Shown here piece after piece: positions 21,930 through 35,729 of a DNA stretch of 64,000 bases. The notes under the pieces are model-generated. The model was not told where the DNA came from. It did no database searches and saw nothing but the letters and a program-made list of their open reading frames with translations. Source of the stretch: Glandiceps talaboti (Eukaryota > Hemichordata > Enteropneusta > Spengelidae); NCBI RefSeq assembly GCF_964340395.1, contig NC_135552.1, positions 1,743,001-1,807,000 on the forward strand. The letters are read 5' to 3'. Position 1 is the first letter of the stretch, and each line of letters starts with the position of its first letter. The translations under genes were made by a program, and so were the position numbers.

Positions 21930-22480
21930 CTGGTAGGCAAGTGAGTAAAGATTCAAAAATATATGCAAATATCCCCAGCAACCATGACCACGGTGGTGTA
22001 TTTCACGAAAATAATAACAGGGATTCTTAGACAAGTGAACAAACAGTCAAAAAGTGTATACAAATATGCCTAACAAGACCACACCCATGGCAACAGCTAA
22101 ATGATCACATATATTGCAGTGATAACAACAGGGATTAATAGACAAGTGAATAAACATTTCAAAACTGTATGTAAATGTGCCTAGCAACAAGACAACGCCC
22201 ATAGCAACAGCCAAATGATCACGTATATTGCAAAGATAACAACAAGGAGTAATAGACAAATGACTAAGCATACAACAAATGGATGTAAATATACCTACCA
22301 ACAACACCATGAACATAGCAACAGCCAAATGGTCACGTACATTGCAAAGATAACATCAGGGGTTCATAGACAAATGAACGAACATTCAAAAATGTATACA
22401 AACATGTCTAGCACGTAGCAACAGCCAAATGATCCTGTATATTGCAAAAACAACAGGGTTGGATAGGTATCTGGATAATC
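21930..22480. repeat. Diverged tandem repeat, unit about 107 bp, 5 copies
   Basis: Recurrent phrases AATAGACAAGTGAATAAACA, CCCATGGCAACAGCTAAATG and ATATTGCA..GATAACAACAGG recur every 105-110 bp. Divergence between copies is high, so the array is old. Confidence 0.75.
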
Positions 22481-22811
22481 ATTCAGCAAATAAACACCTA
22501 TACCTGGTATGGATCAGCATGAAGTTAAACATTTTAAAAAACTGTGCAGTTGTGCTGCAACGCCATTGGCGCTATTTTTTATGTAAGTAGCCTATTCTGT
22601 AACTAATATTCATTAGTCATATCGGATGTAAGTATGTTATGATATTATAATCAGTATGTGGACGTTTGCTGTTTCTCCACAGATGTGATACAGTACCTTT
22701 TAAAGATCCATTAAATATGCAAATTGTCCACTATATGCAAGCCACACCCAAAATCGTTTCGTGTGTGACTATGGTAAATGTGTTCATGGATATGAACATT
22801 TGATATTACAT

Positions 22812-25417
22812 ATGCAATCGTCTATTCCACCCAGTTAGCTGTTACCTATACAATGGTCTATTCTATCCACTTAGCTGTTACCTATACAATCGTCTATTCC
22901 ACCCAGTTAGCTGTTACCTATACAATGGTCTATTCCATCCACTTAGCTGTTACCTATACAATCGTTTATTCCATCCACTTAGCTGTTACGTATACAATCG
23001 TCTATTCCATCCACTTAGCTGTTACCTATACAATGGTCTATTCCATCCAGTTAGCTGTTACCTATACAATCGTTTATTCCATCCACTTAGCTGTTACGTA
23101 TACAATCGTCTATTCCATCCACTTAGCTGTTACCTATACAATCGCCTATTCCATCCAGTTAGCTGTTACCTATACAATCATCTATTCTATCCAGTTAGCT
23201 GTTACCTATACAATCGTTTATTCCATCCACTTAGCTGTTACCTATACAATCGTTTATTCCATCCAGTTAGCTGTTGCCTATACAATCATCTATTCTATCC
23301 AGTTAGCTGTTACCTATACAATCGTTTATTCCATCCACTTAGCTGTTACCTATACAATCGTTTATTCCATCCAGTTAGCTGTTGCCTATACAATCATCTA
23401 TTCCATCCAGGTAGCTGTTACCTATACAATCATCTATTCCATCCAGTTAGCTGTTACCTATACAATCGCCTATTCTATCCAGTTAGCTGTTACCTATGCA
23501 ATCATCTATTCCATCCAGTTAGCTGTTACCTATACAATCGCCTATTCCATTCAGTTAGCTGTTACCTATACAATGGTCTATTCTATCCAGTTAGCTGTTA
23601 CCTATGCAATCATCTATTCCATCCAGTTAGCTGTTACCTATACAATCGCCTATTCCATTCAGTTAGCTGTTACCTATACAATCATCTATTCCACCCAGTT
23701 AGCTGTTACCTATACAATCGTCTATTCTATCCAGTTAGCTGTTACCTATACAATCATCTATTCCACCCAGTTAGCTGTTACCTATACAATCGTCTATTCT
23801 ATCCAGTTAACTATTACCTATACAATGGTCTATTCCATCCAGTTAGCTGTTACCTATACAGTCGTCTATTCCATCCAGTTAACTGTTACCTATACAGTCG
23901 TCTATTCTATCCACTTAGCTGTTACCTATACAATCGTCTATTCCATCCACTTAGCTGTTACCTATACAATCGTTTATTCCATCCACTTAGCTGTTACCTA
24001 TACAATCGTCTATTCTATCCAGTTAACTATTACCTATACAATGGTCTATTCCATCCAGTTAGCTGTTACCTATACAGTCGTCTATTCCATCCAGTTAGCT
24101 GTTACCTATACAATCGTCTATTCCATCCAGTTAGCTGTTACCTATACAATCGTCCATCCACTTAGCTGTTACCTATACAATCGTTTATTCCATCCAGTTA
24201 GCTGTTGCCTATACAATCATCTATTCTATCCAGTTAGCTGTTACCTATACAATCGTCTATTCCATCCAGGTAGCTGTTACCTATACAATCATCTATTCCA
24301 TCCAGTTAGCTGTTGCCTATACAATCATCTATTCCATCCAGTTAGCTGTTACCTATACAATCGCCTATTCCATCCAGTTAGCTGTTACCTATGCAATCAT
24401 CTATTCCATCCAGTTAGCTGTTACCTATACAATCGCCTATTCCATTCAGTTAGCTGTTACCTATGCAATCATCTATTCCACCCAGTTAGCTGTTACCTTT
24501 ACAATCGTCTATTCTATCCAGTTAACTATTACCTATACAACGGTCTATTCCATCCAGTTAGCTGTTACCTATACAGTCGTCTATTCCATCCAGTTAACTG
24601 TTACCTATACAGTCGTCTATTCTATTCAGTTAGCTATTACCTATACAATGGTCTATTCCATCCACTTAGCTATTACCTATACAATCATCTATTCCATCCA
24701 GTTAGCTGTTACCTATACAATCGCCTATTCCATTCAGTTAGCTGTTACCTATGCAATCATCTATTCCACCCAGTTAGCTGCTACCTTTACAATCATCTAT
24801 TCTATCCAGTTAACTATTACCTATACAATGGTCTATTCCATCCAGTTAGCTGTTACCTATACAGTCGTCTATTCCATCCAGTTAACTGTTACCTATACAG
24901 TCGTCTATTCTATTCAGTTAGCTATTACCTATACAATCGTCTATTCCACCCAGTTAGCTGTTACCTATACAATCGTCTATTCTATCCACTTACCTGTTAC
25001 CTATACAATCGTCTATTCCACCCAGTTAGCTGTTACATATACAATCGTCTATTCTATCCACTTACCTGTTACCTATACAATGGTCTATTCCATCCAGTTA
25101 GCTGTTACCTATACAATCGTCTATTCTATCCACTTACCTGTTACGTATACAATGGTCTATTCCATCCACTTAGCTGTTACCTATACAATCGTTTATTCTA
25201 TCCAGTTAGCTGTTACCTATACAATGGTCTATTCCATCCAGTTAGCTGTTACCTATACAATCGTCTATTCTATCCACTTACCTGTTACCTATACAATGGT
25301 CTATTCCATCCAGTTAGCTGTTACCTATACAATCGTTTATTCTATCCAGTTAGCTGTTACCTATACAATCGTCTGTTCCATCCAGTTAGCCGTTACCTAT
25401 ACAATGGTCTATTCTAT
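22812..25417. repeat. 36-bp minisatellite, about 72 copies (2.6 kb)
   Basis: The unit begins CTGTTACCTATACAATCGTC and ends CATCCAGTTAG or CATCCACTTAG. Main variation is CAATCGTC, CAATCATC, CAATGGTC or CAGTCGTC. Because 36 is divisible by three and the unit lacks stops, it yields an 857-codon open frame (22853-25426). That frame changes reading phase at about 24150, where a copy has lost five bases, and stays open in the new phase. I treat it as non-coding: the repeat is low in complexity, has no flanking exon signals and is open in more than one frame. Confidence 0.97.
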
Positions 25418-25429
25418 ATAGAATAGTTA

Positions 25430-26626
25430 GACCATGATGTTGTTTCTCCCCCAAATCAAGATTGAAATGGAAAGGTCCTGCTGGCTAAGGATCTCCAAGT
25501 ACGGGTTACAGCAAAATTTGAGACCTGCAAAGCCCGCAATATATTCGTAAAGAAATCTTCTTGTGTGTATGGACACGAAGTCGATTTCCACTCTTATAAT
25601 GTAGTGTACCATACAATTGTACATCTATACATTGAGCGGAGGGGGGGTGTACCGTAATATAAAAATGTGTATAGCCGAGGGGGGGGGGGGGCTACCTAAA
25701 TTCTTTGGGGCCATGATATATTTTGAGATCGCGTTTTGCCAAAATATTTTTTTCTCCCACCCCTACCCCCGCTCCATAAATTCTGCTCTTTCCCTTACAG
25801 AAAAATACGAATATGAAAAAAATATGTTCAATACTGTTGTTACAGAGGAAGGAATATTTTAAGGACAAAACATAGCAGATTAAATAATTGTGTCTGTTTA
25901 TTTTAAAGAGAAGCCAGTGAGGAGCTTTGTAAGCCTTGTATAGAGAGAGCTTAGCACTAGGAAAAACAGATCAATGGACATCTAGAGTGCAATGAACAGC
26001 GTTGCTTGTGATCACTGACAAAGGGGAGAAAGCAATAAAGTTTGATAAAAGCAAATCACGGCATGGTATTGTCAGCAGGTTACTGATGCTGTGAGTTATT
26101 AACGTCACACGTTTTAAATTATTATATAATTTCCTTGAGAAAATGAACGTGATTTCAATTTGGTGACTATGGAAATGTATCAAGAATACAGTTTGTAACC
26201 ATAGAAACGTGATGTTTGTTTACTTAGTACATGAAATTGTTTTTCTCTTGGAAGGCTCTATATTGATATATTTAATTTGTTATTATTATTGTTTATGTTA
26301 TTGCAGGAGTGTACTAAGATTATATATTACAGTTTAAGACAGGATACAAGGGATGATGTAACTTGACATATCAATCACAGGTCAACTCAACCAAAGAACT
26401 TTTAAGATGAGTTTAAAATGACGTCTAAATTTGCCTTTAGGTGATTTCTATTAAAGTAGTCAGGTGAATGTAGACGTTACTCTTCTAAAAATTGTTCATG
26501 CGTAACTCACAACTTTAAACGCTACCATTTCGTTGACGACGCCGAAGTGGAAACTTATTAAAACGCTGGTGTAGAGTTACCAGCAAAAGCTAGCACTAGT
26601 CTCGTCGCAAATGTAGATTATAGGTT
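25430..26626. other. Non-coding stretch
   Basis: Contains poly(G) tracts near 25640 and 25680 but no supported gene. Confidence 0.35.
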
Positions 26627-29600
26627 TCTGTTCATTACCAAGGATGACAATATAATGGGATGACTTTTGTTCATTACCAAGGTCAAGATGACAATATAAT
26701 GGGATGACTTTTGTTTATTACCAAGGATGACAATATAATGGGATGACTTTTGTTTATTACCAAGGATGACAATATAATGGGATGACTTTTGTTTATTACC
26801 AAGGATGACAATATAAGGGGATGACGTTTGTTTATTACCAAGGATGACAATATAATGGGATGACGTTTGTTTATTACCAAGGATGACAATATAATGGGAT
26901 GACTTTTGTGAATTACCAAGGATGACAATATAAGGGGATGACTTTTGTGAATTACCAAAGATGACAATATAATGGGATGACTTTTGCTTATTACCAAGGA
27001 TGACAATATAATGGGATGACTTTTGTGAATTACCAAGGATGACAATATAATGGGATGACTTTTGTGAATTACCAAGGATGACAATATAATGGGATGACTT
27101 TTGTGAATTACCAAGGATGACAATATAATGGGATGACTTTTGTGAATTACCAAGGATGACAATATAAGGGGATGACTTTTGTGAATTACCAAGGATGACA
27201 ATATAATGGGATGACTTTTGTGAATTACCAAGGATGACAATATAATGGGATGACTTTTGTGAATTACCAAGGATGACAATATAAGGGGATGACTTTTGTT
27301 TATTACCAAGGATGACAATATAATGGGATGACTTTTGTGAATTACCAAAGATGACAATATAAGGGGATGACTTTTGTGAATTACCAAGGATGACAATATA
27401 ATGGGATGACTTTTGTGAATTACCAAGGATGACAATATAATGGGATGACGTTTGTTTATTACCAAGGATGACAATATAATGGGATGACTTTTGTTTATTA
27501 CCAAGGATGACAATATAATGGGATGACTTTTGTTTATTACCAAGGATGACAATATAAGGGGATGACTTTTGTGAATTACCAAGGATGACAATATAATGGG
27601 ATGACTTTTGTTTATTACCAAGGATGACAATATAATGGGATGACTTTTGTTTATTACCAAGGATGACAATATAAGGGGATGACTTTTGTTTATTACCAAG
27701 GATGACAATATAATGGGATGACGTTTGTTTATTACCAAGGATGACAATATAATGGGATGACTTTTGTGAATTACCAAGGATGACAATATAATGGGATGAC
27801 TTTTGTGAATTACCAAGGATGACAATATAATGGGATGACTTTTGTGAATTACCAAGGATGACAATATAAGGGGATGACTTTTGTTTATTACCAAGGATGA
27901 CAATATAATGGGATGACTTTTGTTTATTACCAAAGATGACAATATAATGGGATGACTTTTGTTTAATACCAAGGATGACAATATAATGGGATGACTTTTG
28001 TGAATTACCAAGGATGACAATATAATGGGATGACTTTTGTTTATTACCAAGGATGACAATATAATGGGATGACTTTTGTTTATTACCAAGGATGACAATA
28101 TAATGGGATGACTTTTGTTTATTACCAAGGATGACAATATAATGGGATGACTTTTGTTTATTACCAAAGATGACAATATAAGGGGATGACTTTTGTTTAT
28201 TACCAAGGATGACAATATAATGGGATGACTTTTGTGAATTACCAAGGATGACAATATAATGGGATGACTTTTGTTTATTACCAAAGATGACAATATAAGG
28301 GGAACCAAGGATGACAATATAATGGGATGACTTTTGTTTATTACCAAGGATGACAATATAATGGGATGACTTTTGTTTATTACCAAGGATGACAATATAA
28401 TGGGATGACTTTTGTTTATTACCAAGGATGACAATATAATGGGATGACTTTTGTTTATTACCAAAGATGACAATATAATGGGATGACTTTTGTTTATTAC
28501 CAAGGATGACAATATAATGGGATGACTTTTGTGAATTACCAAACATGACGATATAATGGGATGACTTTTGTTTATTACCAAGGATGACAATATAATGGGA
28601 TGACTTTTGTGAATTACCAAGGATGACAATATAATGGGATGACTTTTGCTTATTACCAAGGATGACAATATAATGGGATGACTTTTGTTTATTACCAAGG
28701 ATGACAATATAATGGGATGACTTTTGTTTATTACCAAGGATGGCAATATAATGGGATGACTTTTGTGAATTACCAAGGATGACAATATAATGGGATGACT
28801 TTTGTTTATTACCAAGGATGACAATATAATGGGATGACTTTTGTGAATTACCAAGGATGACAATATAATGGGATGACTTTTGTGAATTACCAAGGATGAC
28901 AATATAATGGGATGACTTTTGTGAATTACCAAGGATGACAATATAATGGGATGACTTTTGTTTATTACCAAGGATGACAATATAATGGGATGACTTTTGT
29001 TTATTACCAAGGATGACAATATAATGGGATGACTTTTGTTTTATTACCAAGGATGACAATATAATGGGATGACTTTTGTTTATTACCAAGGATGACAATA
29101 TAATGGGATGACTTTTGTTTATTACCAAGGATGACAATATAATGGGATGACTTTTGTTTATTACCAAGGATGACAATATAATGGGATGACTTTTGTTTAT
29201 TACCAAGGATGACAATATAATGGGATGACGTTTGTTTATTACCAAGGATGACAATATAATGGGATGACGTTTGTTTATTACCAAAGATGACAATATAATG
29301 GGATGACTTTTGTGAATTACCAAAGATGACAATATAATGGGATGACGTTTGTTTATTACCAAGGATGACAATATAAGGGGATGACTTTTGTTTATTACCA
29401 AGGATGACGATATAAGGGGATGACTTTTGTTTATTACCAAGGATGACGATATAATGGGATGACTTTTGTTTATTACCAAAGATGACAATATAATGGGATG
29501 ACTTTTGTTTATTACCAAGGATGACGATATAATGGGATGACTTTTGTTTATTACCAAGGATGACAATATAATGGGATGACTTTTGTTTATTACCAAGGAT

Positions 29601-29668
29601 GACAATATAATGGGATGACGTTTGTTTATTACCAAGGATGACAATATAATGGGATGACCTTTGTGAAT
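26627..29668. repeat. 39-bp minisatellite, about 78 copies (3.0 kb)
   Basis: Unit AAGGATGACAATATAATGGG plus ATGACTTTTGTTTATTACC. Variants are TTTATT or GAATT before ACC, TAATGGG or TAAGGGG, and GACTTTT or GACGTTT. A copy near 28303 has lost 15 bp (frame kept) and one near 29037 has gained one T (frame shifted). The minus strand is open in two frames over 1,018 and 778 codons because 39 is divisible by three; I regard these as artefacts. Confidence 0.97.
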
Positions 29669-31100
29669 TGTCACAGAATTAAGTGCGTAATAAAGTTATA
29701 TATAAAACAATGTTTTTCAGATCACCAGTGGACTGGCCAACAACTGTTGACATCCTGATTTGGCATTCTTTATAATAATATACAAACCTCCCGTTCATCC
29801 ATTGTGTATTGTATTTCGTGTTGAATGACATTATGTTCAATAATATACGGGTTATGATAATATCGGGACTAGGGGACTATTTTCAAATTGTAGATGTTTA
29901 TCTGAGTAAAGGAAGGGTCTGGTAGGCATGATTTGGATGACACGGAATGTACATAAGCTGCAGAAACAAGCTTAGCTCTCCTGTGTCCTGTGAAACTTTT
30001 GAAACGAGTTCTGCTTCACTAATATCAAATCAGTCGTGTTTGAGCGGTTGTGAGTTTACCCTTCAGGTTGTCACTTAATCTATTCAGAGCGTATCACCTC
30101 ATTTCAACAATCGTTGCAATAAACGTGCCATGACTTCATATACATCAGTGCTCAGTGGGGTGGTTAAATTTCTCAACTGAACCCTTATCAGCATTATGAG
30201 AGCCGTTTTTGAACACGCAATTAACACCAAAATTATCATGAGTCCGAATGTCACCAAGGGTTAAAAGATATCTATCATCGGGATGAATCGGAATGAAAGC
30301 AGCGATTCACGCACCAATATGACGATTTCCGAAGCCAAACAGAATTAATTAATATAGAATTAACCAATTTTGACAAAGTACCGATATAAATCATTTTCGC
30401 CCGCCTCTAATAGTTTGTCCTCTCTGGCAAGAATAAGAAAGTGCCTGGACTGTCGATGTCATCTGCAATCATGGCGTCGGCGACGACGCTTGTTCATGAA
30501 CAAAACATTTCTTTCATGGCGGAAGTTATTCAAATGGGGGGGGGGGGGTCTGAGAACATGCCAATTGTGTAGAGAAGCTGGGAACGGGTCTGTTATCAGG
30601 AATCTAATAAAAAGCAGATAGAGAGGAGAAAAAGGAGAGGCAGAGAAAAATGAAGATAATTTTTTACCCTCTTTAAATCGACCGCCCTACCCATAGTTGC
30701 TATGACAAAGTAATGGGTTGCGTAATCTACATTAATTAGATTTGACGTTTCTATCGTTTTTATCACATTTTAATGCATATTTACCCACAATAAATTAGGT
30801 GATTAAGTCGTACTATTGTTCATATTTTTTAAACCAAATATTCAACAGCGTTCTACTATAAATGACAGATGCACATACTGGTTATAATATCTTCCGTATG
30901 TTGACTGCCATAAGTACCTCTTACTACACAGCAAGAACTACCACCCCTTCCCCTCACCCAAGAAAAAAACATGCAATAACCAGCATGCCTATGTAAATTG
31001 GCGTCAAGAGTGTGTCATGATGGTCCTATTGTTGAAGTGGGAACGCACGGTTGTTCTTATTTCCGTCGTTGCCGGGCGTGTATATTGCGACAAACACAAA
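29669..31100. other. Non-coding stretch, more complex sequence
   Basis: No recognised repeat for most of its length. An ATG at 30472 opens a 33-codon frame starting MASATTLVHEQNISF and ending after a poly(G) tract; it has no homologue I recognise and no good donor, so it is not called. Confidence 0.3.
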
Positions 31101-31135
31101 GTTCTGATTTTCCCACCGTCCATTGCGTATTCAAC

Positions 31136-31166
31136 ATGGCGGCAAGTAAGATCGACAATCCTGATG
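31136..31166 (+). CDS. Possible first coding exon of an unknown gene
   Basis: CAACATGGCGGC is a good translation-start context. The 31-nt frame MAASKIDNPD runs into G|GTAAGA, a good splice donor. The 120 bp upstream are CpG-richer than the neighbourhood (for example TTTCCGTCGTTGCCGGGCG), as at many metazoan promoters. No following exon can be identified because LINE copies fill the next 5 kb. It could equally be a chance ATG; evidence is weak. Confidence 0.25.
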
Positions 31167-31401
31167 GTAAGAATCAGTCGATTTCTACTAATAAAAATCG
31201 AAAATACGTATTCCTATAGCGTGCGTTCTGGGAAGAATTGGTTGGAGGAACAACAGGGAAAATTTCCTTGATTGATTCCACCGTTTGTTGGAGGAGTTAG
31301 CGAAAAACTTTTTCTACCGACGGATGTCCTATTCTAAAACACACGTGAAGAAGTTTTGCTATGATTGAAGTAAAAATTGACAAATCCGTAGAATTCCAAT
31401 T

Positions 31402-32099
31402 GTAAACTCCGCACGGAATATGGGAGTAACATTTGATGAAAACTACACTCTATGTAAGCACGTTCACATGATATGCAAGTCAGTTTACTACCACCTCCGT
31501 CAAATAAGCCATATTCGCCAGTATCTAACTAAGGAAGTCTGTCAGATGTTAATACATGCTCTAATCACATCAAAACTAGATTACTGTAATGCACTCCTGT
31601 GTGGTCTACCATCTTCATCCATTCTACCACTTCAGCATGCCCTGAACTCAGCAGCCAGAATTGTGTCTCGCACTCGGAAATGTCACCACATAACCCCTAT
31701 ACTTATGGAATTACACTGGCTACCAGTACACTACAGAATCCAATACAAGATCCTGCTACTCACGTACAAAGTTCTGAACAACACTGCTCCTGTTTATATA
31801 TCTGATCTAATCAACCTGAAAGTATCATCCAGAGTTCTCCGATCAAACGACAAAATCGTACTTCATGTACCACGGAGTAACCAGAAGACCTATGGTGATC
31901 GTGCTTTCTCGCGTACCACCCCCTTCGCTTGGAACAATGTACCTCTAGAAGTGCGCCAGTCACCCAGCCTTGATATTTTTAAGAAGCGCATCAAGACTTA
32001 TCTGTTTAGCAGAGCCTACTGACATCTCTATATATCCACACTTTTGTAAAGCGCCATTGAACATTGCTACGTAGTGGAGTTTGGCGCTATATAAATCTC

Positions 32100-32136
<37 letters not shown>
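31402..32136 (+). mobile_element. LINE-2: 3' fragment of a CR1/L2-type element
   Basis: A 5'-truncated copy beginning in the region after the RT domain. Its frame (to TGA at 32020-32022) is open for about 200 codons and contains LDYCNALLCGLP, LHWLPVHYRIQYK and YGDRAFSRTTPFAWN, matching the C-terminal third of LINE-1 and LINE-3. The 3' end carries TTTTGTAAAGCGCCATTGAA, GGCGCTATATAAATC and a (GATT)n tail at 32103-32136. The intact frame and clean tail suggest a recent insertion. Confidence 0.88.
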
Positions 32137-32137
<1 letters not shown>

Positions 32138-32509
32138 AATATGTATTTCAAGCGAAATGTGACGATTATGTGGTCAACATGTTGGGTTTTCTGTATAGTA
32201 GTTATCATCTTGCAAACGGCGCTCAGTGCTTTTGTTGGCTGTATAGCCTATTGTCACATTTGGCAACGTGTATGTAGTACCTTACTTTAAAAGGTTAACA
32301 TTTCCATCTTGAGCTTTATTTTCAAATGAATTTGGCATGCTAATGAGTTGCGCTGTGAGGCTGCACTCAATCTGCTCTCCTGATCTAGCTTAAAATTTTA
32401 CCCGTTTTTGAGAACTTTCCGTGAAATCACTGTTCTTATTAGTTTTATGAATATCCTGTCATACCTTTGGACCTATCAGAAGAAGTTTTTTTGAAGTTCA
32501 GTTGGTAGT

Positions 32510-33403
32510 TTGCTGCAGATTTACTTGCTGGGTTTTGTTGTTGCTACCCTGGAAAGTCTTCTGCTGACCTTACACCTGGTAAGTATGGCTTCATTAATAT
32601 ACACAAGAGCTGCCTTAATTAGTATCAAGAATGGAGTACTCAACAATCGTGCATTGTCTAGAGTTAACTGCAACACCTGGAATCAGCTGAAGACACTTAA
32701 TATATGCAGGACGTGGCCAACCAAAAGAGGATGTGCCAGTGGAACAAAAAAGAAACAACTTCTTCCTGTAATGATCACTCATCAGACCAAAGTGATTACA
32801 AATGCACAGATGGAACAGAATAACAACATACACCAAAACAAAAGCAACCTGATGAACATTCCACTGCTGAAAGGGACAAATCATCACCCCAGGACCATCT
32901 CATTTGCATTATGGAATGCACAAGCCATGAAGTCAAAGTTAACATCACTATGTGACTTTGTAACTGAAAAACAACTTGATGTTATTTCTATAACAGAGAC
33001 CTGGCTAACTGGTAACTCTGGCGATAATCACGCCATCTCTGAATTCAGAAGTACCCTACCTGATCATAACTTATATCACGTACCTCGCAAAAGTAAAGGT
33101 AGTGGAGTTGGTGTCCTATTACGAAAGGGATTCAGTGTCAAAGTTAATAAATTGTCAACTCAGTATAACTCATTTGAACATACTGATCTTACAATTAGCT
33201 CAAAGTCTACCACAGTACGCCTGATCACACTATACCGCCCACCCCCATCAAAGAAGAACAAGTTGACAACATCAATGTTCCTTAGCCAATTCTCCTCCCT
33301 GATTGAAACATTAACAACTGCTCCTGGCTACCTACTTATTGCGGGTGACTTTAACTTTCACATAGATGATGTAACAAATCGTGAGGCATCACACTTCCTT
33401 TAG
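32510..33403 (+). pseudogene. LINE-3 ORF, N-terminal part with endonuclease domain
   Basis: 297 codons. After about 130 residues of unassigned N-terminus comes the endonuclease/phosphatase fold: LWNAQAMKSK (substrate-binding Asn), ITETWL (metal-binding Glu), YRPPPSKK and AGDFNFHIDD (Asp/Asn active-site pair). It would nick target DNA to prime reverse transcription. It stops at TAG 33401, where the related frame continues in the same phase; a CAG to TAG transition would explain this, but the original codon is inferred. Confidence 0.85.
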
Positions 33404-33472
33404 CTACTTGAATCCTCCAACCTTCAACAACATACTACGGAAACCACACATCGTTGTGGGCACACTCTTGAT

Positions 33473-35062
33473 TTGATCATCTCACGCCAAACAGATAACC
33501 TCGTCTCAAGTACCACTATTCACAGAGGTCTTCCATCTGATCATGATGCTGTGAGTTGTAATCTTGCTGTACCTCGTGTAAAGTCAACAAGGCGCAAAGT
33601 TTGTTATCGTAATTTCAAGAGCATCAACATGGCAGAAATGCGCAAAGACATCCAAGCATCGCCTCTTGTCACAAGCCACACTTCCGATCTGACTACTATC
33701 ATAAATCAATACAACACAACCTTGCACCAATATATTAATCACCATGCCCCAGAGAAGACTCGCACCATCACTTTAAGACCACATGCACCTTGGTACTCTG
33801 ATGTAATTCATGCCGCCAAGCAAAAGAAGAGACAACTTGAAAGGAAATGGATGTCATCTGGACTTGAGATTGACAAACAGATCTTCAAAGAAGAATGTAA
33901 GGCATACCATCATATGATTGAGAGTGCTAAATCTACTTACCACTCGGACAGAATTGCTAACTGTGATCTGAAAAAACTTTTCAAGATTATTGACAAGATG
34001 CTGACTCCAGAAGATGACAATACATTACCAGCTTCCGATTGCCCTGAAAAACTGGCAAACAAATTTGCTAACTACTTCGACAGTAAAATCAACAGTCTTA
34101 GAGAGGACCTTGATGAATTAGTAGTACCAACAGTGAACACTGTCAACTCCCGTACACCTATTGCCAAGAGACTCAGCGAATTCTCACATGTGTCATCAGA
34201 GCTGGTCCTTAAGATAATTATGGATTCACCAAATAAACACTGTCAACTGGACCCTCTACCAACCTGGATGCTGAAGGAATGTATAGATGAACTTTTACCA
34301 TCGATTACGGAAATCACCAATGCTTCATTGGCAAGTGGATGTGTTCCCAACTCATTCAAGACAGCCTTAATTACACCCATCATCAAAAACCTGAAAAATG
34401 ACCCCAATGACCTCAAGAATTACAGACCAATATCAAACTTACCGTTCCTGTCAAAAGTTCTGGAGAAAGTAGTGGCACATGAACTTCATCATTACCTACA
34501 AAGCAATGACCTATATGCAAAGATGCAGTCTGCATACCGTAAACACCACAGTACAGAAATCGCTATCATTCGTGTTTATAATGATATTCTTCATGCTATT
34601 GATGGACACCAAGATGTTATACTTGTCCTATTAGATCTGTCTGCAGCATTTGACACGATTGACCATCAAATCTTAATAGACAGAATGCATAAGCGGTTTG
34701 GGATAGATGGCACAGTACTCTCCTGGTTTAGGTCATACCTCCAGCATCGAACACAACATGTAACAGTAAACAATGCAAAGTCTGCCTGTCACAACCTAAA
34801 CTTTGGAGTCCCACAGGGATCAGTTCTAGGTCCCATACTCTTTACCATGTATGTCGCACCCTTAGAGGATCTGATTTCACAACATAATCTAAACAGTATG
34901 ATGTATGCTGATGACTCTCAACTTTACCAGATGATGAAACGATCACAACACATGAACACAGTCTCGCGTATTGAAGCATGCATTGCTGATATACGAACTT
35001 GGTATGCATTGAATAAATTAAAGCAAAACAGAGATAATCCACTTCTCATCTCGATTCAGTAA
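33473..35062 (+). pseudogene. LINE-3 ORF, end of endonuclease and RT domain
   Basis: Same frame as the upstream part. It begins in the last endonuclease motif (SDHDAV, 33538-33554), then a linker, then RT motifs NYRPISNLPFLSK, LDLSAAFDTIDH (about 34635-34668), FGVPQGSVLGP and YADD (34904-34915). The frame is lost in NKLK..., where comparison with LINE-1 (NKLKLNDDKTEIL) indicates that about 10 bases are missing near 35022. The shifted frame ends at 35062. Confidence 0.88.
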
Positions 35063-35729
35063 AACCAATCCTGTACCATGTATCACAATTGGGGACAGCA
35101 CTGTTAACACATCATCCACAACACGTGACCTTGGGGTTATACTTGACTCGGAACTTAGAATGACTTGTCATGTAAATAACATCTGCAGAGCAGCATCCCG
35201 AGCCATTCGAAAGATCGGCCAAATTAGAAAGTACCTCGACAATACCAGCACCGAAAGACTAATCCATGTATTTGTTACCTCTAGGCTGGATTATTGCAAT
35301 TCCATCCTCTATGGATTACCAGACAAAGAGATCAACAAACTTCAACGTGTGCAGAACACAGCTGCTAGACTTGTTGCCAAACTACGCAAATATGATCATG
35401 TCTCACCAGTATTACATAATCTTCATTGGTTACCTGTACGTCAACGTATTGTATACAAAATCTTGCTCATCACCTACAAGGCTGTCAACAAACTGTCACC
35501 ATCCTACATCATTGAACTAATACCCATACACAAGCCAACGCGTGCCCTACGTTCTAGTACTCGTCTTACACTTGCCATTCCACGTGTTGCAACTACCACG
35601 TACGGAGATCGCGCCTTCTCTGTTGCCGGTCCTAAGTTATGGAACTCTCTCCCAATTCACATTAGGAGAGCGGTATCGATCGAAATATTCAAGTCCCAAC
35701 TAAAGACATACTTGTTTACAAACTTTTAG
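35023..35729 (+). pseudogene. LINE-3 ORF, C-terminal part after the frameshift
   Basis: In the third frame KTEI...SSRFSKTNP resumes directly after the deletion. It continues through LDYCNSILYGLP, LHWLPVRQRIVYK and YGDRAFSVAGPKLWN to TAG at 35727-35729. The C-terminal domain is the one also found in LINE-1 and LINE-2. Confidence 0.85.

Noticed and set aside
22853-25426. 857-codon open frame as a repetitive protein gene
   Set aside because: It lies entirely in a 36-bp minisatellite, is open in more than one frame, changes phase at a 5-bp deletion, and has no flanking exon or promoter signals.
26618-29674. 1,018- and 778-codon minus-strand frames as genes
   Set aside because: Both come from the same 39-bp array in two overlapping frames; unit length divisible by three explains them.
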